DNA of 44,840 nucleotides from assembly GCA_947625125.1 (NCBI GenBank), contig CANQNF010000023.1:1-44840 (forward strand), read 5' to 3'. The notes beneath the pieces are model-generated. The model was not told the origin of the DNA. It searched no databases and saw nothing but the letters and a program-made list of their open reading frames with translations. This DNA is from an uncultured Clostridia bacterium. Its GTDB lineage: Bacteria > Bacillota > Clostridia > Oscillospirales > Ruminococcaceae. A program made the position numbers and the translations under genes. Every line of letters starts with the position of its first letter. Position 1 is the first letter of the stretch. This document shows positions 8,024-15,576 of this stretch, piece after piece.

Positions 8024-8057
8024 CGCGGAGCAGGAAACCCTGCTCCGTATTTTTTTA
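8024..8057. terminator. terminator between convergent genes
   Basis: CGGAGCAGG / CCTGCTCCG stem with a three-base loop, then a long T-run on the plus strand; it ends the secreted-protein transcript ten bases before the DUF3810 stop codon. Confidence 0.9.
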
Positions 8058-8066
8058 TGCCGTTTT

Positions 8067-9200
8067 TCAGAATTTGCCGCCGTCGGCGTAATAGTCCATC
8101 AGAAGCTCCACCACCCGGTTGTAGGCGTTTATCCCGTCTTTAACGCCGTTCATCGTAAGGTTTGCGTCGGTGAGCGCGTCGGAAATTGCACTGACCGTCT
8201 CGGTCGGGATTATTTCCTTGTGGCTGTTCTTTTCCCAGTAGTCCTCGGTATAGGAGCCTATATCCTTTTCCCAGGTTATCTCGGGCACGGGTCTTACCGC
8301 CTCTCTCAGGCGGTCCTCGTAATCCGTCCCCATGAGCCCGTAGGCGTTTTTATACAGGTAGTAGAAAGCGTCAAGAAGCGCCGAATATTTCAGTTCATCG
8401 TTTCCGTATTTCAGGCATGCGATTATCGCCGTGAAGCTTGCTTCGTTTTCCTGAATTATTCCTTTAAGATGTGAAAGCTCATGGCATACGGTACAGGGAA
8501 CGGCTATCGGCTGAATATCGCGGTTATATGTAGCCTCAAACGCAAAGGGTATGTACAGCCCGATTATTCCCTCTTGGGACATGAAAAACGAATTGAGTAT
8601 TTTTTTCGGCTTCGGATAGCTTCCCTTAAGCTGGCTGTATTCTTCTCCGAGTCTTTTCATCGCCTCCCGGCAGTCGTCTGCGGGGTCTTTTGAAAGAACA
8701 ATATAGCCGTCCTCGTCTCTTTCAAAGGTCTCGGCGAGATCTCCTATTCTTATTGACACCGATTCCAGTACGTCAAGCAGCAGCTCCTCGGTGTGCTCTG
8801 TGGGCTTGAAATATTTTTCCGAGAACGTCGTGCAGTGATACATAACAAAGCACCCGAGAGTTTCCGTTGCGAAGATATACGCCAAAATCCAGCTTAAGAT
8901 CCTCATCGCGCGGGTCAGCACCCTTTTCGAGGTTTTTGAGTCCTTGCGCTTGACTATTGCAAAAATTATGACGGCGGGAATGCCGATAATGCCCATCAAT
9001 GCAAAAATTATTATCATGAACTCCCCGAGAGAAAACGGCAGCAGCCCCGCCAAAAATACCGGCAGCGCGCTTATCACCGGGTAAATTCTTCCCACATAGA
9101 GATCCGAAAACCCCGTTGAAATCCATGCCAGCGCGTTTATTATGATAAGAATTATGTATATTGAAATGAGTATTTTATCGCTCAGTCTCAGTTTTTTCAT
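8067..9200 (-). CDS. DUF3810 family membrane protein with a metalloprotease-like HExxH motif
   Basis: A 377-residue protein matching the DUF3810 pattern. Three or four N-terminal membrane segments (within residues 1-120, e.g. ILISIYIILIIINALAW) precede a soluble domain. That domain carries CHELSHLKGI followed by QENEASFTAIIACL, that is HExxH plus a downstream Glu, the ligand set of a zinc metallopeptidase. The substrate and reaction are unknown. Its start overlaps the 3' end of the CDF transporter gene by 26 bases, so the two are translationally coupled in one leftward operon. Confidence 0.85.
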   Translation of the reverse strand: MKKLRLSDKILISIYIILIIINALAWISTGFSDLYVGRIYPVISALPVFLAGLLPFSLGEFMIIIFALMGIIGIPAVIIFAIVKRKDSKTSKRVLTRAMRILSWILAYIFATETLGCFVMYHCTTFSEKYFKPTEHTEELLLDVLESVSIRIGDLAETFERDEDGYIVLSKDPADDCREAMKRLGEEYSQLKGSYPKPKKILNSFFMSQEGIIGLYIPFAFEATYNRDIQPIAVPCTVCHELSHLKGIIQENEASFTAIIACLKYGNDELKYSALLDAFYYLYKNAYGLMGTDYEDRLREAVRPVPEITWEKDIGSYTEDYWEKNSHKEIIPTETVSAISDALTDANLTMNGVKDGINAYNRVVELLMDYYADGGKF

Positions 9201-10095
9201 CCGATTCCTCCGAATTTACTTCCTTAAGCTCGACCGGGTCGGTGTGTATCGTTATGACCACGCCGAACCGTTCGCCTATCTCCTTTTCAATTCCGTCGAC
9301 TACGTCGTGTATCTCCCTTATTTTTCGCTCTCCGTCAACCTCCGCATGGACCGAGCCGTAGTTTCTTCCCGGCCCGTAGTTATGTATGACGAGGTCGTGA
9401 TACCCTAAAATTTCGGGATGCGAGCCGATTATCTCTTCGACCGCGTCGCACAGCTCTTTAGGTGGAGGGGAGCCGAGCATGGGGCTGATGGCGTTTTTTA
9501 TCGTTACGGCAGATGAGCGAATTATAACGAGCGACACCAAAAAGCCCGCCCAGCCGTCGATGTTTATTTTAAACGCCGCCATGACCGCCACGCCGATGAT
9601 GACCGAGACGGTTATGAACACGTCGTTAAAGGAGTCCTGAGCGGCCGCACGCAATGCCGAAGAATCGATTTGCTTGGAAAGCCTGCGGTTGACAAGCCCC
9701 TGCAAAAGCTTCAAAAGAACGGCTGCGACGAGCGCCCCGAATGTAAGAGGACCTATGGAGAGCTCTGCCGGATGAATAATTTTCACAACGGAATCCTTGG
9801 CGAAAACGACTCCCACGGCAAGCATCAGAAGAGAAATTATCAGCGCCGTTATCTGTTCATATCGAGCATGGCCGTAGGGATGTTCGCTGTCGGCAGGCTT
9901 TGACGAAAGCTTGAATCCTATAAGGGTCAGAATAGAGGAGCCTGCGTCGGTCAGGCTGTTGATGGCGTCGGCTGCGACGGTAACGCTTCCAGAGGCAGCG
10001 CCCGCAGCTATTTTTACGATGAAAGCCAAGAGGTTGGTGACCATGCCGAAAACTCCGGCTTTCATGCCGACCCGTTCGCGTTCAGAGGTGTTCAT
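9175..10095 (-). CDS. cation diffusion facilitator (CDF) family transporter
   Basis: A 306-residue CDF transporter, expected to export divalent metal ions (Zn, Fe, Mn or Cd) by proton antiport. The transmembrane part holds the paired metal-site motifs ADAINSLTDAGSS (TM2) and SFNDVFIT (TM5) and the HPYGHARYEQ signature. A cytoplasmic C-terminal domain (about 205-290) carries HDLVIHNYGPGRNYGSVHAEVD, typical of the regulatory ferredoxin-like domain. It is the first gene of an operon with the DUF3810 protein. GAAAGGAG lies before the ATG. Metal specificity cannot be told from sequence. Confidence 0.95.
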   Translation of the reverse strand: MNTSERERVGMKAGVFGMVTNLLAFIVKIAAGAASGSVTVAADAINSLTDAGSSILTLIGFKLSSKPADSEHPYGHARYEQITALIISLLMLAVGVVFAKDSVVKIIHPAELSIGPLTFGALVAAVLLKLLQGLVNRRLSKQIDSSALRAAAQDSFNDVFITVSVIIGVAVMAAFKINIDGWAGFLVSLVIIRSSAVTIKNAISPMLGSPPPKELCDAVEEIIGSHPEILGYHDLVIHNYGPGRNYGSVHAEVDGERKIREIHDVVDGIEKEIGERFGVVITIHTDPVELKEVNSEESDEKTETER

Positions 10096-10131
10096 CCGAC
10101 CGCTCCTTTCCGGGGGTAAGTAGTATATTAT

Positions 10132-10160
10132 ATTATATCAACTTTGCCCCGTTTTTGCAA
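10132..10160 (-). promoter_or_regulatory. promoter of the CDF-DUF3810 operon
   Basis: Minus strand TTGCAA (10160-10155), N17, TATAAT (10137-10132). Confidence 0.75.
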
Positions 10161-10451
10161 CCCCGAAAACGTGGAAATTTGCGGCAGACAGGCATATTTT
10201 AAAAAAACATGGGGGATGCCCGCGCATGCGGACGGATTCACCGGCTGCTAAGGCTTACCGCCCTGCCGTCTCCCCACGACCTACTGCGTAGCCCCTGCCC
10301 GTCTCTCCTGCTGCGTCGGAAGCCCCTCCCTGAGGGGAGGGGGCTGTGCTATCCCCGACTTTCCCGTAAGCCCGGTCGGGGAAGGGGAACTTTTCAATAG
10401 CCCTCGCTCCGCGAATCCCTCATCCCCATTCAACCCATCCTCACCCCCGCC
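10161..10451. other. non-coding GC-rich spacer
   Basis: No gene is seen. It contains a CCCCTCCCTGAGGGGAGGGG palindrome at about 10323 and several short C-rich stretches like those at 2.8 and 7.0 kb, but not the ATGAGCGAAGCGAATACC motif. Confidence 0.5.
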
Positions 10452-10485
10452 AAAACCCCTGCCGGCCGGAGCTGACAGGGGTTTT
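10452..10485. terminator. terminator hairpin after the EF-G-like gene
   Basis: AAAACCCCTG / CAGGGGTTTT stem, 53 bases beyond the stop codon of the leftward EF-G-like gene; symmetrical A/T arms allow either direction. Confidence 0.7.
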
Positions 10486-10537
10486 ATTGATACTGTGAGA
10501 TTATTCGTTATTATTCCTGATTATTCCTGATTTCCCG

Positions 10538-12607
10538 TTATTCCTCGTCGGTCTTGTACTCGGCGATGACCTGATCGACAAGCATCTGCGGGAGCTGGTC
10601 GTAGCGAAGCTTCTCGAGCGTAAACTCTCCCTCGCCTCTCGTCATCTGCCGAACGAGCATCGCAAAGTCGTGGACCTCGCTTTCGGGTATCTCCGCCTCG
10701 ATGGTCGTAAGGCCTTTTTTCTTGGCAGGATTCATGCCCAAAACTCTGCCGCGGCGTTTGTTGAGCTCGCCCATCATATCGCCGGTGTTCGCGTCGGGAA
10801 CGGTAACGGTGAGCATGTCAATGGGTTCCAAAAGAACGGGCTGAGCCTGCTTCATACCCTCCTTAAAGGCGATGGAAGCGGCCATCTTGAACGACATTTC
10901 GGACGAGTCGACCGGGTGGTAGGAGCCGTCGACCAGCGTTGCTTTTACGCCGACGACGGGGAATCCCGCCAAAACGCCCTTTTTCATGCAGTCCTGCAAG
11001 CCCTTTTCAACAGCGGGGAAGAAGTTGCGGGGGACCGCTCCGCCGAAGACGTTTTCTTCAAAGACGAGCTCGTCGGAATCGCACGGCTCGAACTCTATCC
11101 AGACGTCGCCGTACTGGCCGTGGCCGCCGGACTGTTTCTTGTGACGGCCCTGGACCTTGCATTTCTTGCGGATGGTCTCTTTATAGGATACCTTGGGCAC
11201 CGAGGTGTTCACGTCGACGCCGAATCCGGTCTTGAGTTTAAAGAGAGTGGATTCGATGTGCTGCTCGCCGAGACCCGAGAGAATCTGCTCATAGGTGGTG
11301 TCGTCCTGCTGATAGCTGAGGGACTGGTCCTCTTCCAAAATCCTCTGCATAGCTCCGGAGATCTTCTGCTCGTCGCCCTGGGTCTTTGCCTTGACGGCGA
11401 CCGAGTAGCAGGGCTTCGGGAAGCTGAGCTTTTCAAAGGATATGACCCGCGACGAATCGCAAATCGTGTCGTTGGTGTTTATGGTCATCTTGGTCGCAAC
11501 GACGATATCTCCGGCAGTGGCGAACGGTATCTCGACCTGCTTCTTGCCGACGAGATTAAGCAGCTTTCCGACCTTTTCGGTGCCGCCGGTGGTGGCGTTT
11601 ACTATCTCCTTGCCGCTTTCGAGCTTTCCGCTCATGACCTTGATAAAGGACATTTTTCCGACGAACGGGTCGGCGACGGTCTTGAAAACGAACGCCGACA
11701 TCGGGCCGTCCATCTCGTAATCGACAGAAACTTCATTTCCGGCAGAGTCCTTGGCGACCTTTCCCTTGGTCTCATGCGGAGCGGGCAGAAGCTTCTCGAT
11801 CTGGTCCATAAGAAGATCTGCGCCGGCAAGGTCGACGGAGGAAATGCAGGTGACGGGGGTGATCATGCCGTTTATTATGCCGTTGTGAACGCCGTTCACG
11901 AGCTCTTCGTGGGTAAGCTCCTCGCCGTCAAGGAATTTCATCATCAGTTCTTCGTCGGTCTCGGCGACTGCCTCGGCGATGGCCTCCATAAGTCCGTCGA
12001 TGCGGTATGTAGGATCGGGCTCGCCTGCGTCTACGCGGTTGCCCTTGGCGTCGTATTTGTAATTCTTTCCTGCCAAAAGATCATAGTAGGAAACGATTTT
12101 GTTGTCCTTGATGATGGGCGCCACGAGGGGGCATACCGATGAACCGAATTCGGTCTTTAAATTAGTCAGGACGTTGGAGAAGTTGGCGTTCTCGTCGTCG
12201 ATTTTTGTAACGACGAACATGTGCGGAGTCTTGTGCTCGACAGCCGCGTCATATGCCTTTTTGGTGCCGACATGAATGCCGGACTTGGCGGAAACGGTTA
12301 TGAGCAGGCAATCCGCCGCAAAAACGCCCTCCACAAGGCCGCTCGCATAGTCGAACAGGCCGGGAGTGTCCAAAATATTTACCTTGATACCGTTTCTCTC
12401 GTAGTAGGAGAGGGAGGTGTATATCGAGCATTTTTTCTGAACTTCGATGGGGGTATAGTCCGAGACGGTGTTGCCGTCAAGGGTCTTGCCGAGCCTGTCG
12501 GTCGCACCGGCCTTATACAGCAGCGCCTCGACTACCGAGGTCTTGCCCGAAGCCGAGTGACCGGCGAGCGCGATGTTTTTGATGTGTGAGCTGTCGTAAT
12601 TTTTCAA
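10538..12607 (-). CDS. elongation factor G-like translational GTPase
   Basis: A 689-residue paralogue of EF-G. The G domain has GHSASGKTS (P-loop), DTPGLFDYA (G3) and VVTKIDD (G4, T-K-x-D). The EF-G domains II-V follow, with GGHGQYGDVWIEFEP in domain IV and a C-terminal MTRGEGEFTLEKLRYDQLP. It belongs to the EF-G-like branch rather than ribosomal-protection proteins, and no S12/S7/EF-Tu genes accompany it, so it is not the main fusA. Its job is not settled. I use the TTG at 12607: GGAG is nine bases upstream, and the frame's earlier ATG (12673) falls only a few bases from the predicted transcription start, leaving no room for a ribosome binding site. Confidence 0.9.
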   Translation of the reverse strand: MKNYDSSHIKNIALAGHSASGKTSVVEALLYKAGATDRLGKTLDGNTVSDYTPIEVQKKCSIYTSLSYYERNGIKVNILDTPGLFDYASGLVEGVFAADCLLITVSAKSGIHVGTKKAYDAAVEHKTPHMFVVTKIDDENANFSNVLTNLKTEFGSSVCPLVAPIIKDNKIVSYYDLLAGKNYKYDAKGNRVDAGEPDPTYRIDGLMEAIAEAVAETDEELMMKFLDGEELTHEELVNGVHNGIINGMITPVTCISSVDLAGADLLMDQIEKLLPAPHETKGKVAKDSAGNEVSVDYEMDGPMSAFVFKTVADPFVGKMSFIKVMSGKLESGKEIVNATTGGTEKVGKLLNLVGKKQVEIPFATAGDIVVATKMTINTNDTICDSSRVISFEKLSFPKPCYSVAVKAKTQGDEQKISGAMQRILEEDQSLSYQQDDTTYEQILSGLGEQHIESTLFKLKTGFGVDVNTSVPKVSYKETIRKKCKVQGRHKKQSGGHGQYGDVWIEFEPCDSDELVFEENVFGGAVPRNFFPAVEKGLQDCMKKGVLAGFPVVGVKATLVDGSYHPVDSSEMSFKMAASIAFKEGMKQAQPVLLEPIDMLTVTVPDANTGDMMGELNKRRGRVLGMNPAKKKGLTTIEAEIPESEVHDFAMLVRQMTRGEGEFTLEKLRYDQLPQMLVDQVIAEYKTDEE

Positions 12608-12684
12608 AATTATCTCTCCAATCGGGGTGTAATATGAGGACTTAGCTTTATCGAATTCTATAAAAAAATCCAACGCTGTCTTTA

Positions 12685-12713
12685 ATTATATATCATTTTC
12701 ACACAAAAGGCAA
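12685..12713 (-). promoter_or_regulatory. promoter of the EF-G-like gene
   Basis: Minus strand TTGCCT (12713-12708), N17, TATAAT (12690-12685). The expected start point near 12678 supports the TTG start codon at 12607. Confidence 0.75.
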
Positions 12714-12819
12714 TAGATTTCGGACGAAAAGGCAATACAGAACTTTTAATGAAAAATTTGTGCAAAATATACAAATTTCAAGAATTAGGGAGGGGAGGGG
12801 TTCCTCTCTCGTTTGCCAT

Positions 12820-12870
12820 GAAATCCTAACATCTAATTTCTAACTTCTATCTTCTATCTTCTATCTTCTT
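12820..12870 (+). repeat. TTCTATC heptamer microsatellite
   Basis: Degenerate seven-base repeats (CTAACATCTAATTTCTAAC, then three TTCTATC units) run straight into the -35 box of the RNHCP leader promoter. Confidence 0.75.
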
Positions 12871-12897
12871 GACATCCCTCCCGCAAAATGCTATAAT
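12869..12897 (+). promoter_or_regulatory. promoter of the RNHCP leader
   Basis: TTGACA 12869-12874, N17, TATAAT 12892-12897, a consensus match 186 bases ahead of the RNHCP start, which leaves a long leader. Confidence 0.9.
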
Positions 12898-12943
12898 TTT
12901 ATCACAGACCGAAGCAAAATCCGCTGTAAAGGGGGTGTAAGCA

Positions 12944-12976
12944 GTGTTTATCCTTTTCGTGCCAAAGTCTGAATAA
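12944..12976 (+). CDS. possible upstream leader ORF (10 codons)
   Basis: GTG-initiated MFILFVPKSE with GGGGG eight bases upstream. It is too short to prove from sequence alone. It is listed because it has a good ribosome binding site and lies in the long leader ahead of a second short ORF. Confidence 0.3.
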   Translation: MFILFVPKSE

Positions 12977-12997
12977 ACCATGAAAGGGGACTGTTTT

Positions 12998-13033
12998 ATG
13001 TCAAAAATTATCAAATCGGTGATTGCGACCTGA
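12998..13033 (+). CDS. possible leader peptide MSKIIKSVIAT
   Basis: An eleven-codon ORF with GGGG eight bases before the ATG. Its stop codon lies two bases before the first arm of a pair of mutually exclusive hairpins that control access to the RNHCP ribosome binding site. The arrangement resembles translation-attenuation leaders such as those of erm genes. No known stalling motif is certain here. Confidence 0.45.
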   Translation: MSKIIKSVIAT

Positions 13034-13035
13034 CC

Positions 13036-13078
13036 GGGAGGCCGGGCTGCCTCCCAAAAAAATCTTATTTTTTGGAGG
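13036..13078 (+). promoter_or_regulatory. alternative hairpins, putative translational attenuator
   Basis: GGGAGGC (13036-13042) pairs with GCCTCCC (13049-13055). Alternatively CCTCC (13050-13054) plus the following A-run pairs with the T-run and GGAGG (13067-13078), burying the RNHCP ribosome binding site. The two structures share CCTCC and cannot coexist. Confidence 0.6.
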
Positions 13079-13082
13079 ACGC

Positions 13083-13463
13083 ATGAACCACGGAAAAATA
13101 TCCCGAAAAAGCTTTTCGGAGGCCCCCGAGGAGCCGTTTAAGTGCCAGTTTTGCGGCAGGACGGTTTTCCCCGACGGAGCCGGCACAAGGCACCGCAACC
13201 ACTGCCCCTACTGCCTGTGCTCTAAGCATCTCGACGACCTGCCGGGCGACCGTTCGGCGGACTGCGGAGGCACTATGGAGCCGGTCGCGGTATGGGTGCG
13301 AAAGGGCGGAGAGTGGGCGATAATTCACCGCTGCCGAGTCTGCGGAGCGCTATCCTCAAACAGAATAGCCGCCGACGACAACCAGTTGAAGCTCATTTCG
13401 CTTGCGCTGAAGCCGCTTGCCGAGCCGCCTTTCCCGCTGGACAAAATAGCTTTTAAGGATTAA
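13083..13463 (+). CDS. RNHCP domain protein
   Basis: A 126-residue protein with the family-defining RHRNHCPYCLCSKHLDD. Further Cys pairs are CQFCG near the N-terminus, CGG in the middle, and HRCRVCGALSSNRIAADDN, so one or two zinc sites are likely. RNHCP proteins are small, cytoplasmic and of unknown function; the Cys/His layout suggests RNA or ribosome binding (inference). The start is fixed by TTGGAGG, which is also the arm of the leader hairpin. It is monocistronic with its own promoter and terminator, and translation is probably regulated through the leader. Confidence 0.85.
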   Translation: MNHGKISRKSFSEAPEEPFKCQFCGRTVFPDGAGTRHRNHCPYCLCSKHLDDLPGDRSADCGGTMEPVAVWVRKGGEWAIIHRCRVCGALSSNRIAADDNQLKLISLALKPLAEPPFPLDKIAFKD

Positions 13464-13469
13464 AAAATC

Positions 13470-13497
13470 AAGCAGCCGTTAAACCCGGCTGCTTTTT
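13470..13497 (+). terminator. terminator after the RNHCP gene
   Basis: AGCAGCCG / CGGCTGCT stem followed by TTTTT, directly after the stop codon. Confidence 0.9.
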
Positions 13498-13536
13498 AAA
13501 TGATTATATTTTTGCAGATATTTGCGCATTGCCGTG

Positions 13537-13926
13537 CTAAATCCGATATGTTTCCATCTGTCCGCACAACATATTATTAAACCCGAATCGCTCGTAAAAC
13601 GGCTTCAGGCTTTCCTCGTAGACCACCGAGATCATGTAAATATTCTTTTCTTTAAGATATTTTATCATTTTATTCATCAGCTCCGTGCCGACGCCCTTTC
13701 CTTGGCAGTCGGGGATGACCATCAAATCCTGAATATAAGCGTCGGTCACGCCGTTTGACACGCTGTCGATATACCCGATCAGCTTTTCGTTTTCATATGC
13801 GGCAATATGGTAAAACGACGTCATCAAAGGGCTGTTGTACTCTTTTTCCATCCTGTTCCAGCCCACGGCTTCGCGCAGATCCGCCAGCTCTTTTGCCGAC
13901 ACCTTTTCATTGAATTTGTATACCAT
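13537..13926 (-). CDS. GNAT-family N-acetyltransferase
   Basis: A 129-residue acetyl-CoA-dependent acetyltransferase. The acetyl-CoA-binding motif A is IQDLMVIPDCQGKGVGTEL (Q-x-x-G-x-G); SLKPFYERFGF near the C-terminus is the usual final helix-turn. The substrate is unknown. The start at 13926 has AAGGAG seven bases upstream; an in-frame ATG 20 codons earlier lacks one. No convincing promoter is seen upstream. Confidence 0.9.
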   Translation of the reverse strand: MVYKFNEKVSAKELADLREAVGWNRMEKEYNSPLMTSFYHIAAYENEKLIGYIDSVSNGVTDAYIQDLMVIPDCQGKGVGTELMNKMIKYLKEKNIYMISVVYEESLKPFYERFGFNNMLCGQMETYRI

Positions 13927-14038
13927 TTTATTCTCCTTGCGAAATATCCACATACGTTTTTCGGCTTTTGGGCAGGGGTTTGTCATGGCATAGTGTTCCT
14001 CAAACCCGCACAGCCCGCAGTCATCCCGTCTCCGTTGT

Positions 14039-14430
14039 TTACTTTTGCCCGTAAAAATAAAGATTTTCCTCGCCGATTATTTCCGAGATAAGCTCGCTTA
14101 TTTCACGTTCGTGCAAAGGCTCGGCAGTCCCCGAAACGGTCCTCATGCAGCTTCCCTTGGCGCATATCTTAAACTGCCGGCGGCCGCCGGGAGCTTCCGG
14201 GGCGTAGTCGTCGCGGTCCCGGTCGTCGAGGCATTTATTAAACATGTTGAATAACTCCCGCTTCTATCATCGCTGAGCGGCCGGATTTTTCCGCACATAA
14301 GATCGTTGCCGCCGTAGAATCTCACCTGAATTTCTGCCCGGAGGATTTTTGTGACGACCCGAAGAACGTCGGTCGGGCTCTCCCGGGAGATGGCGCCGCT
14401 TGTGATATGCTGACTGCCGGTTTTTGCCAT
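14039..14430 (-). pseudogene. unrecognised small protein, probably frameshifted
   Basis: Two overlapping minus-strand frames appear to be one gene. The first (start 14430, AAAGAGG upstream) reads MAKTGSQHITSGAISRESPT, continues to KIRPLSDD near 14266, and then turns Ser/Thr-rich. The second frame resumes there as KRELFNMFNKCLDDRDRDDY and runs to 14039. One added base near 14264-14270 yields a continuous product of about 130 residues. Alternatively the second half is its own 68-residue gene from 14245, preceded by GGGAG. I recognise no family. It sits between two GNAT genes on the same strand. Confidence 0.5.
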
Positions 14431-14465
14431 ATTATCGCCTCTTTCCGCGGTTTTTTATGTCATTC

Positions 14466-14981
14466 TCATTCCAAATCCAGCTTATAATAATGCGCGTCGA
14501 AATAGGTTTCCTCGCCCCATTTTTTGTAGCGCGTTTTCCTGTCCTCAGAAAAACCGAACTTGCGAAGAAGCGCTATAGAAGCAATATTCCCGTCGGCAAC
14601 CTCTCCGGTTACGGATCTGCCGCCGCTTTTCTTGACAAAGCGGATTATTGCGCCTATCATTTCGGTGCCGAGGCCCTCTTTCCAGCGGTCCTTTGAGACG
14701 CAGTACCCGATGTCGTAATTCCCGTTTTCGGGGAATATGCAGCAGGTGCCGACGGACATGCCGTTCTCTTTTAGTTCTGCGATAAGATAATAGCCCTCGG
14801 GGCTGTCCTCCATCTCGTCTACGCACTTAAGGTATGTTTCGTCCATGTTCTCGCGAACGGGGTCGCACATAAATCTTCCGTTTTCCCTGTCTCCCCATAA
14901 AGACAGCGTAAAGTCCCGGTCGGACATATGCCAGGAACGAATCGTCAGCCTCGGCGTTTCCAAGCTTTTGTCAAGAAGCAT
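14466..14981 (-). CDS. GNAT-family acetyltransferase (RimJ/RimL type)
   Basis: A 171-residue acetyltransferase of the RimJ/RimL-like group: N-terminal LETPRLTIRSW, the acetyl-CoA site around YDIGYCVSKDRWKEGLGTEM, and GNIASIALLRKFGFSE. Such enzymes acetylate N-termini or small molecules; the substrate is not predictable here. Its promoter is the leftward half of the first copy of the divergent module that is repeated through the toxin array (15018-15043), so its expression may be tied to that array. Confidence 0.9.
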   Translation of the reverse strand: MLLDKSLETPRLTIRSWHMSDRDFTLSLWGDRENGRFMCDPVRENMDETYLKCVDEMEDSPEGYYLIAELKENGMSVGTCCIFPENGNYDIGYCVSKDRWKEGLGTEMIGAIIRFVKKSGGRSVTGEVADGNIASIALLRKFGFSEDRKTRYKKWGEETYFDAHYYKLDLE

Positions 14982-15017
14982 AGTTTTTTCCTCAAATCAA
15001 TTATAATGTTAAATAAT

Positions 15018-15089
15018 ATATCATATCCCGCCGAAAAAGTCAAATAATTCCCCGCAGCAGTTGACAACGGGGAAGATGTGTGATATAAT
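15018..15089. promoter_or_regulatory. divergent promoter module 1 of the toxin array
   Basis: Leftward promoter TTGACT-N17-TATATT drives the GNAT gene; rightward promoter TTGACA 15061-15066, N17, TATAAT 15084-15089 drives antisense RNA 1. The two -35 boxes are 17-18 bases apart. The module recurs nearly unchanged at 15298-15372 and 15577-15651. Confidence 0.85.
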
Positions 15090-15095
15090 AATGTT

Positions 15096-15176
15096 GCAGA
15101 GAGCCGAACGGCTCGCCTAAAATGCTTTAGTTAAGAATAACCGCTGCTTTTGGTCGAGCTGGGCGGTTATTTCTTT
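15096..15176 (+). ncRNA. antisense RNA 1, candidate antitoxin
   Basis: A predicted RNA of about 80 nt from the module-1 promoter. It starts with GCAGAGAGCC, folds GAGCCG-AA-CGGCTC at its 5' end, and ends at the AATAACCGC/GCGGTTATT hairpin (15135-15171) that also ends the convergent toxin-1 transcript. The 3' ends overlap by the terminator and the last codons of the toxin. Confidence 0.7.
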
Positions 15177-15244
15177 ATGGTCTTGATTATTTCAAGAAAA
15201 ATGTACGCAAGAATGATATACAATACCAACTGTTCCATTTCCAT
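15167..15244 (-). CDS. toxin-like hydrophobic peptide 1 (25 residues)
   Basis: Short membrane peptide MEMEQLVLYIILAYIF then LEIIKTIKK: a brief acidic N-terminus, one membrane-spanning stretch and a basic tail. GGGGGG six bases upstream is locked in a CCCC-GGAAA-GGGG hairpin. It is transcribed from the module-2 leftward promoter with a leader of about 46 bases, against a convergent antisense RNA. This is the layout of type I toxins such as Fst. It is a paralogue of the peptides at 15455 and 15733. I do not recognise the exact family, and toxicity is inferred. Confidence 0.7.
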   Translation of the reverse strand: MEMEQLVLYIILAYIFLEIIKTIKK

Positions 15245-15297
15245 AAATATCCCCCCTTTCCGGGGAGGCGAGCCGCCCAAGGCTCTCTGCGTGGAGT

Positions 15298-15372
15298 ATT
15301 ATATCATATCCCGCCGAAAAAGTCAAATAATTCCCCGCAGCAGTTGACAACGGGGAAGATGTGTGATATAAT
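15298..15372. promoter_or_regulatory. divergent promoter module 2 of the toxin array
   Basis: Leftward TTGACT (15326-15321), N17, TATAAT (15303-15298) for toxin 1; rightward TTGACA 15344-15349, N17, TATAAT 15367-15372 for antisense RNA 2. Confidence 0.9.
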
Positions 15373-15378
15373 AAAGGT

Positions 15379-15464
15379 GCAGAGAGCCGAACGGCTCTAC
15401 CCTAATGGTATGATTTCAAAAAAGAAACCGCCCAGAATTGGCAAGCTCTGGCGGTTACTTTTTT
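15379..15464 (+). ncRNA. antisense RNA 2, candidate antitoxin
   Basis: A predicted RNA of about 86 nt. The 5' end GCAGAGAGCCGAACGGCTCT forms a perfect hairpin; the 3' end is the AACCGCC..GGCGGTT terminator (15426-15456) plus T-run, shared with the convergent toxin-2 message. Confidence 0.7.
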
Positions 15465-15526
15465 ATGGTTTTGAATATCTCAAGCACGATAAATGCCAAA
15501 ATAATGATAAGTATCAGCTCTTCCAT
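15455..15526 (-). CDS. toxin-like hydrophobic peptide 2 (23 residues)
   Basis: MEELILIIILAFIV then LEIFKTIKK, a paralogue of peptide 1 with the same acidic start, single membrane span and LEI-aromatic/aliphatic-K-T-I-K-K end. GGGGG is eight bases before the ATG and pairs in CCCC-GAAA-GGGG. The stop codon lies inside the shared terminator stem. It is driven from the module-3 leftward promoter. Toxicity is inferred from size, topology and antisense context. Confidence 0.7.
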   Translation of the reverse strand: MEELILIIILAFIVLEIFKTIKK

Positions 15527-15576
15527 TCGCGCCACCCCCTTTCGGGGCTTCGCCGCCACGGCTCTCTGCATGGAGT

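Noticed and set aside
10670-12142. 490-codon open frame opposite the EF-G-like gene
   Set aside because: It lies wholly antisense to a well-conserved GTPase and is an artefact of that gene's codon use; no ribosome binding site or family pattern.
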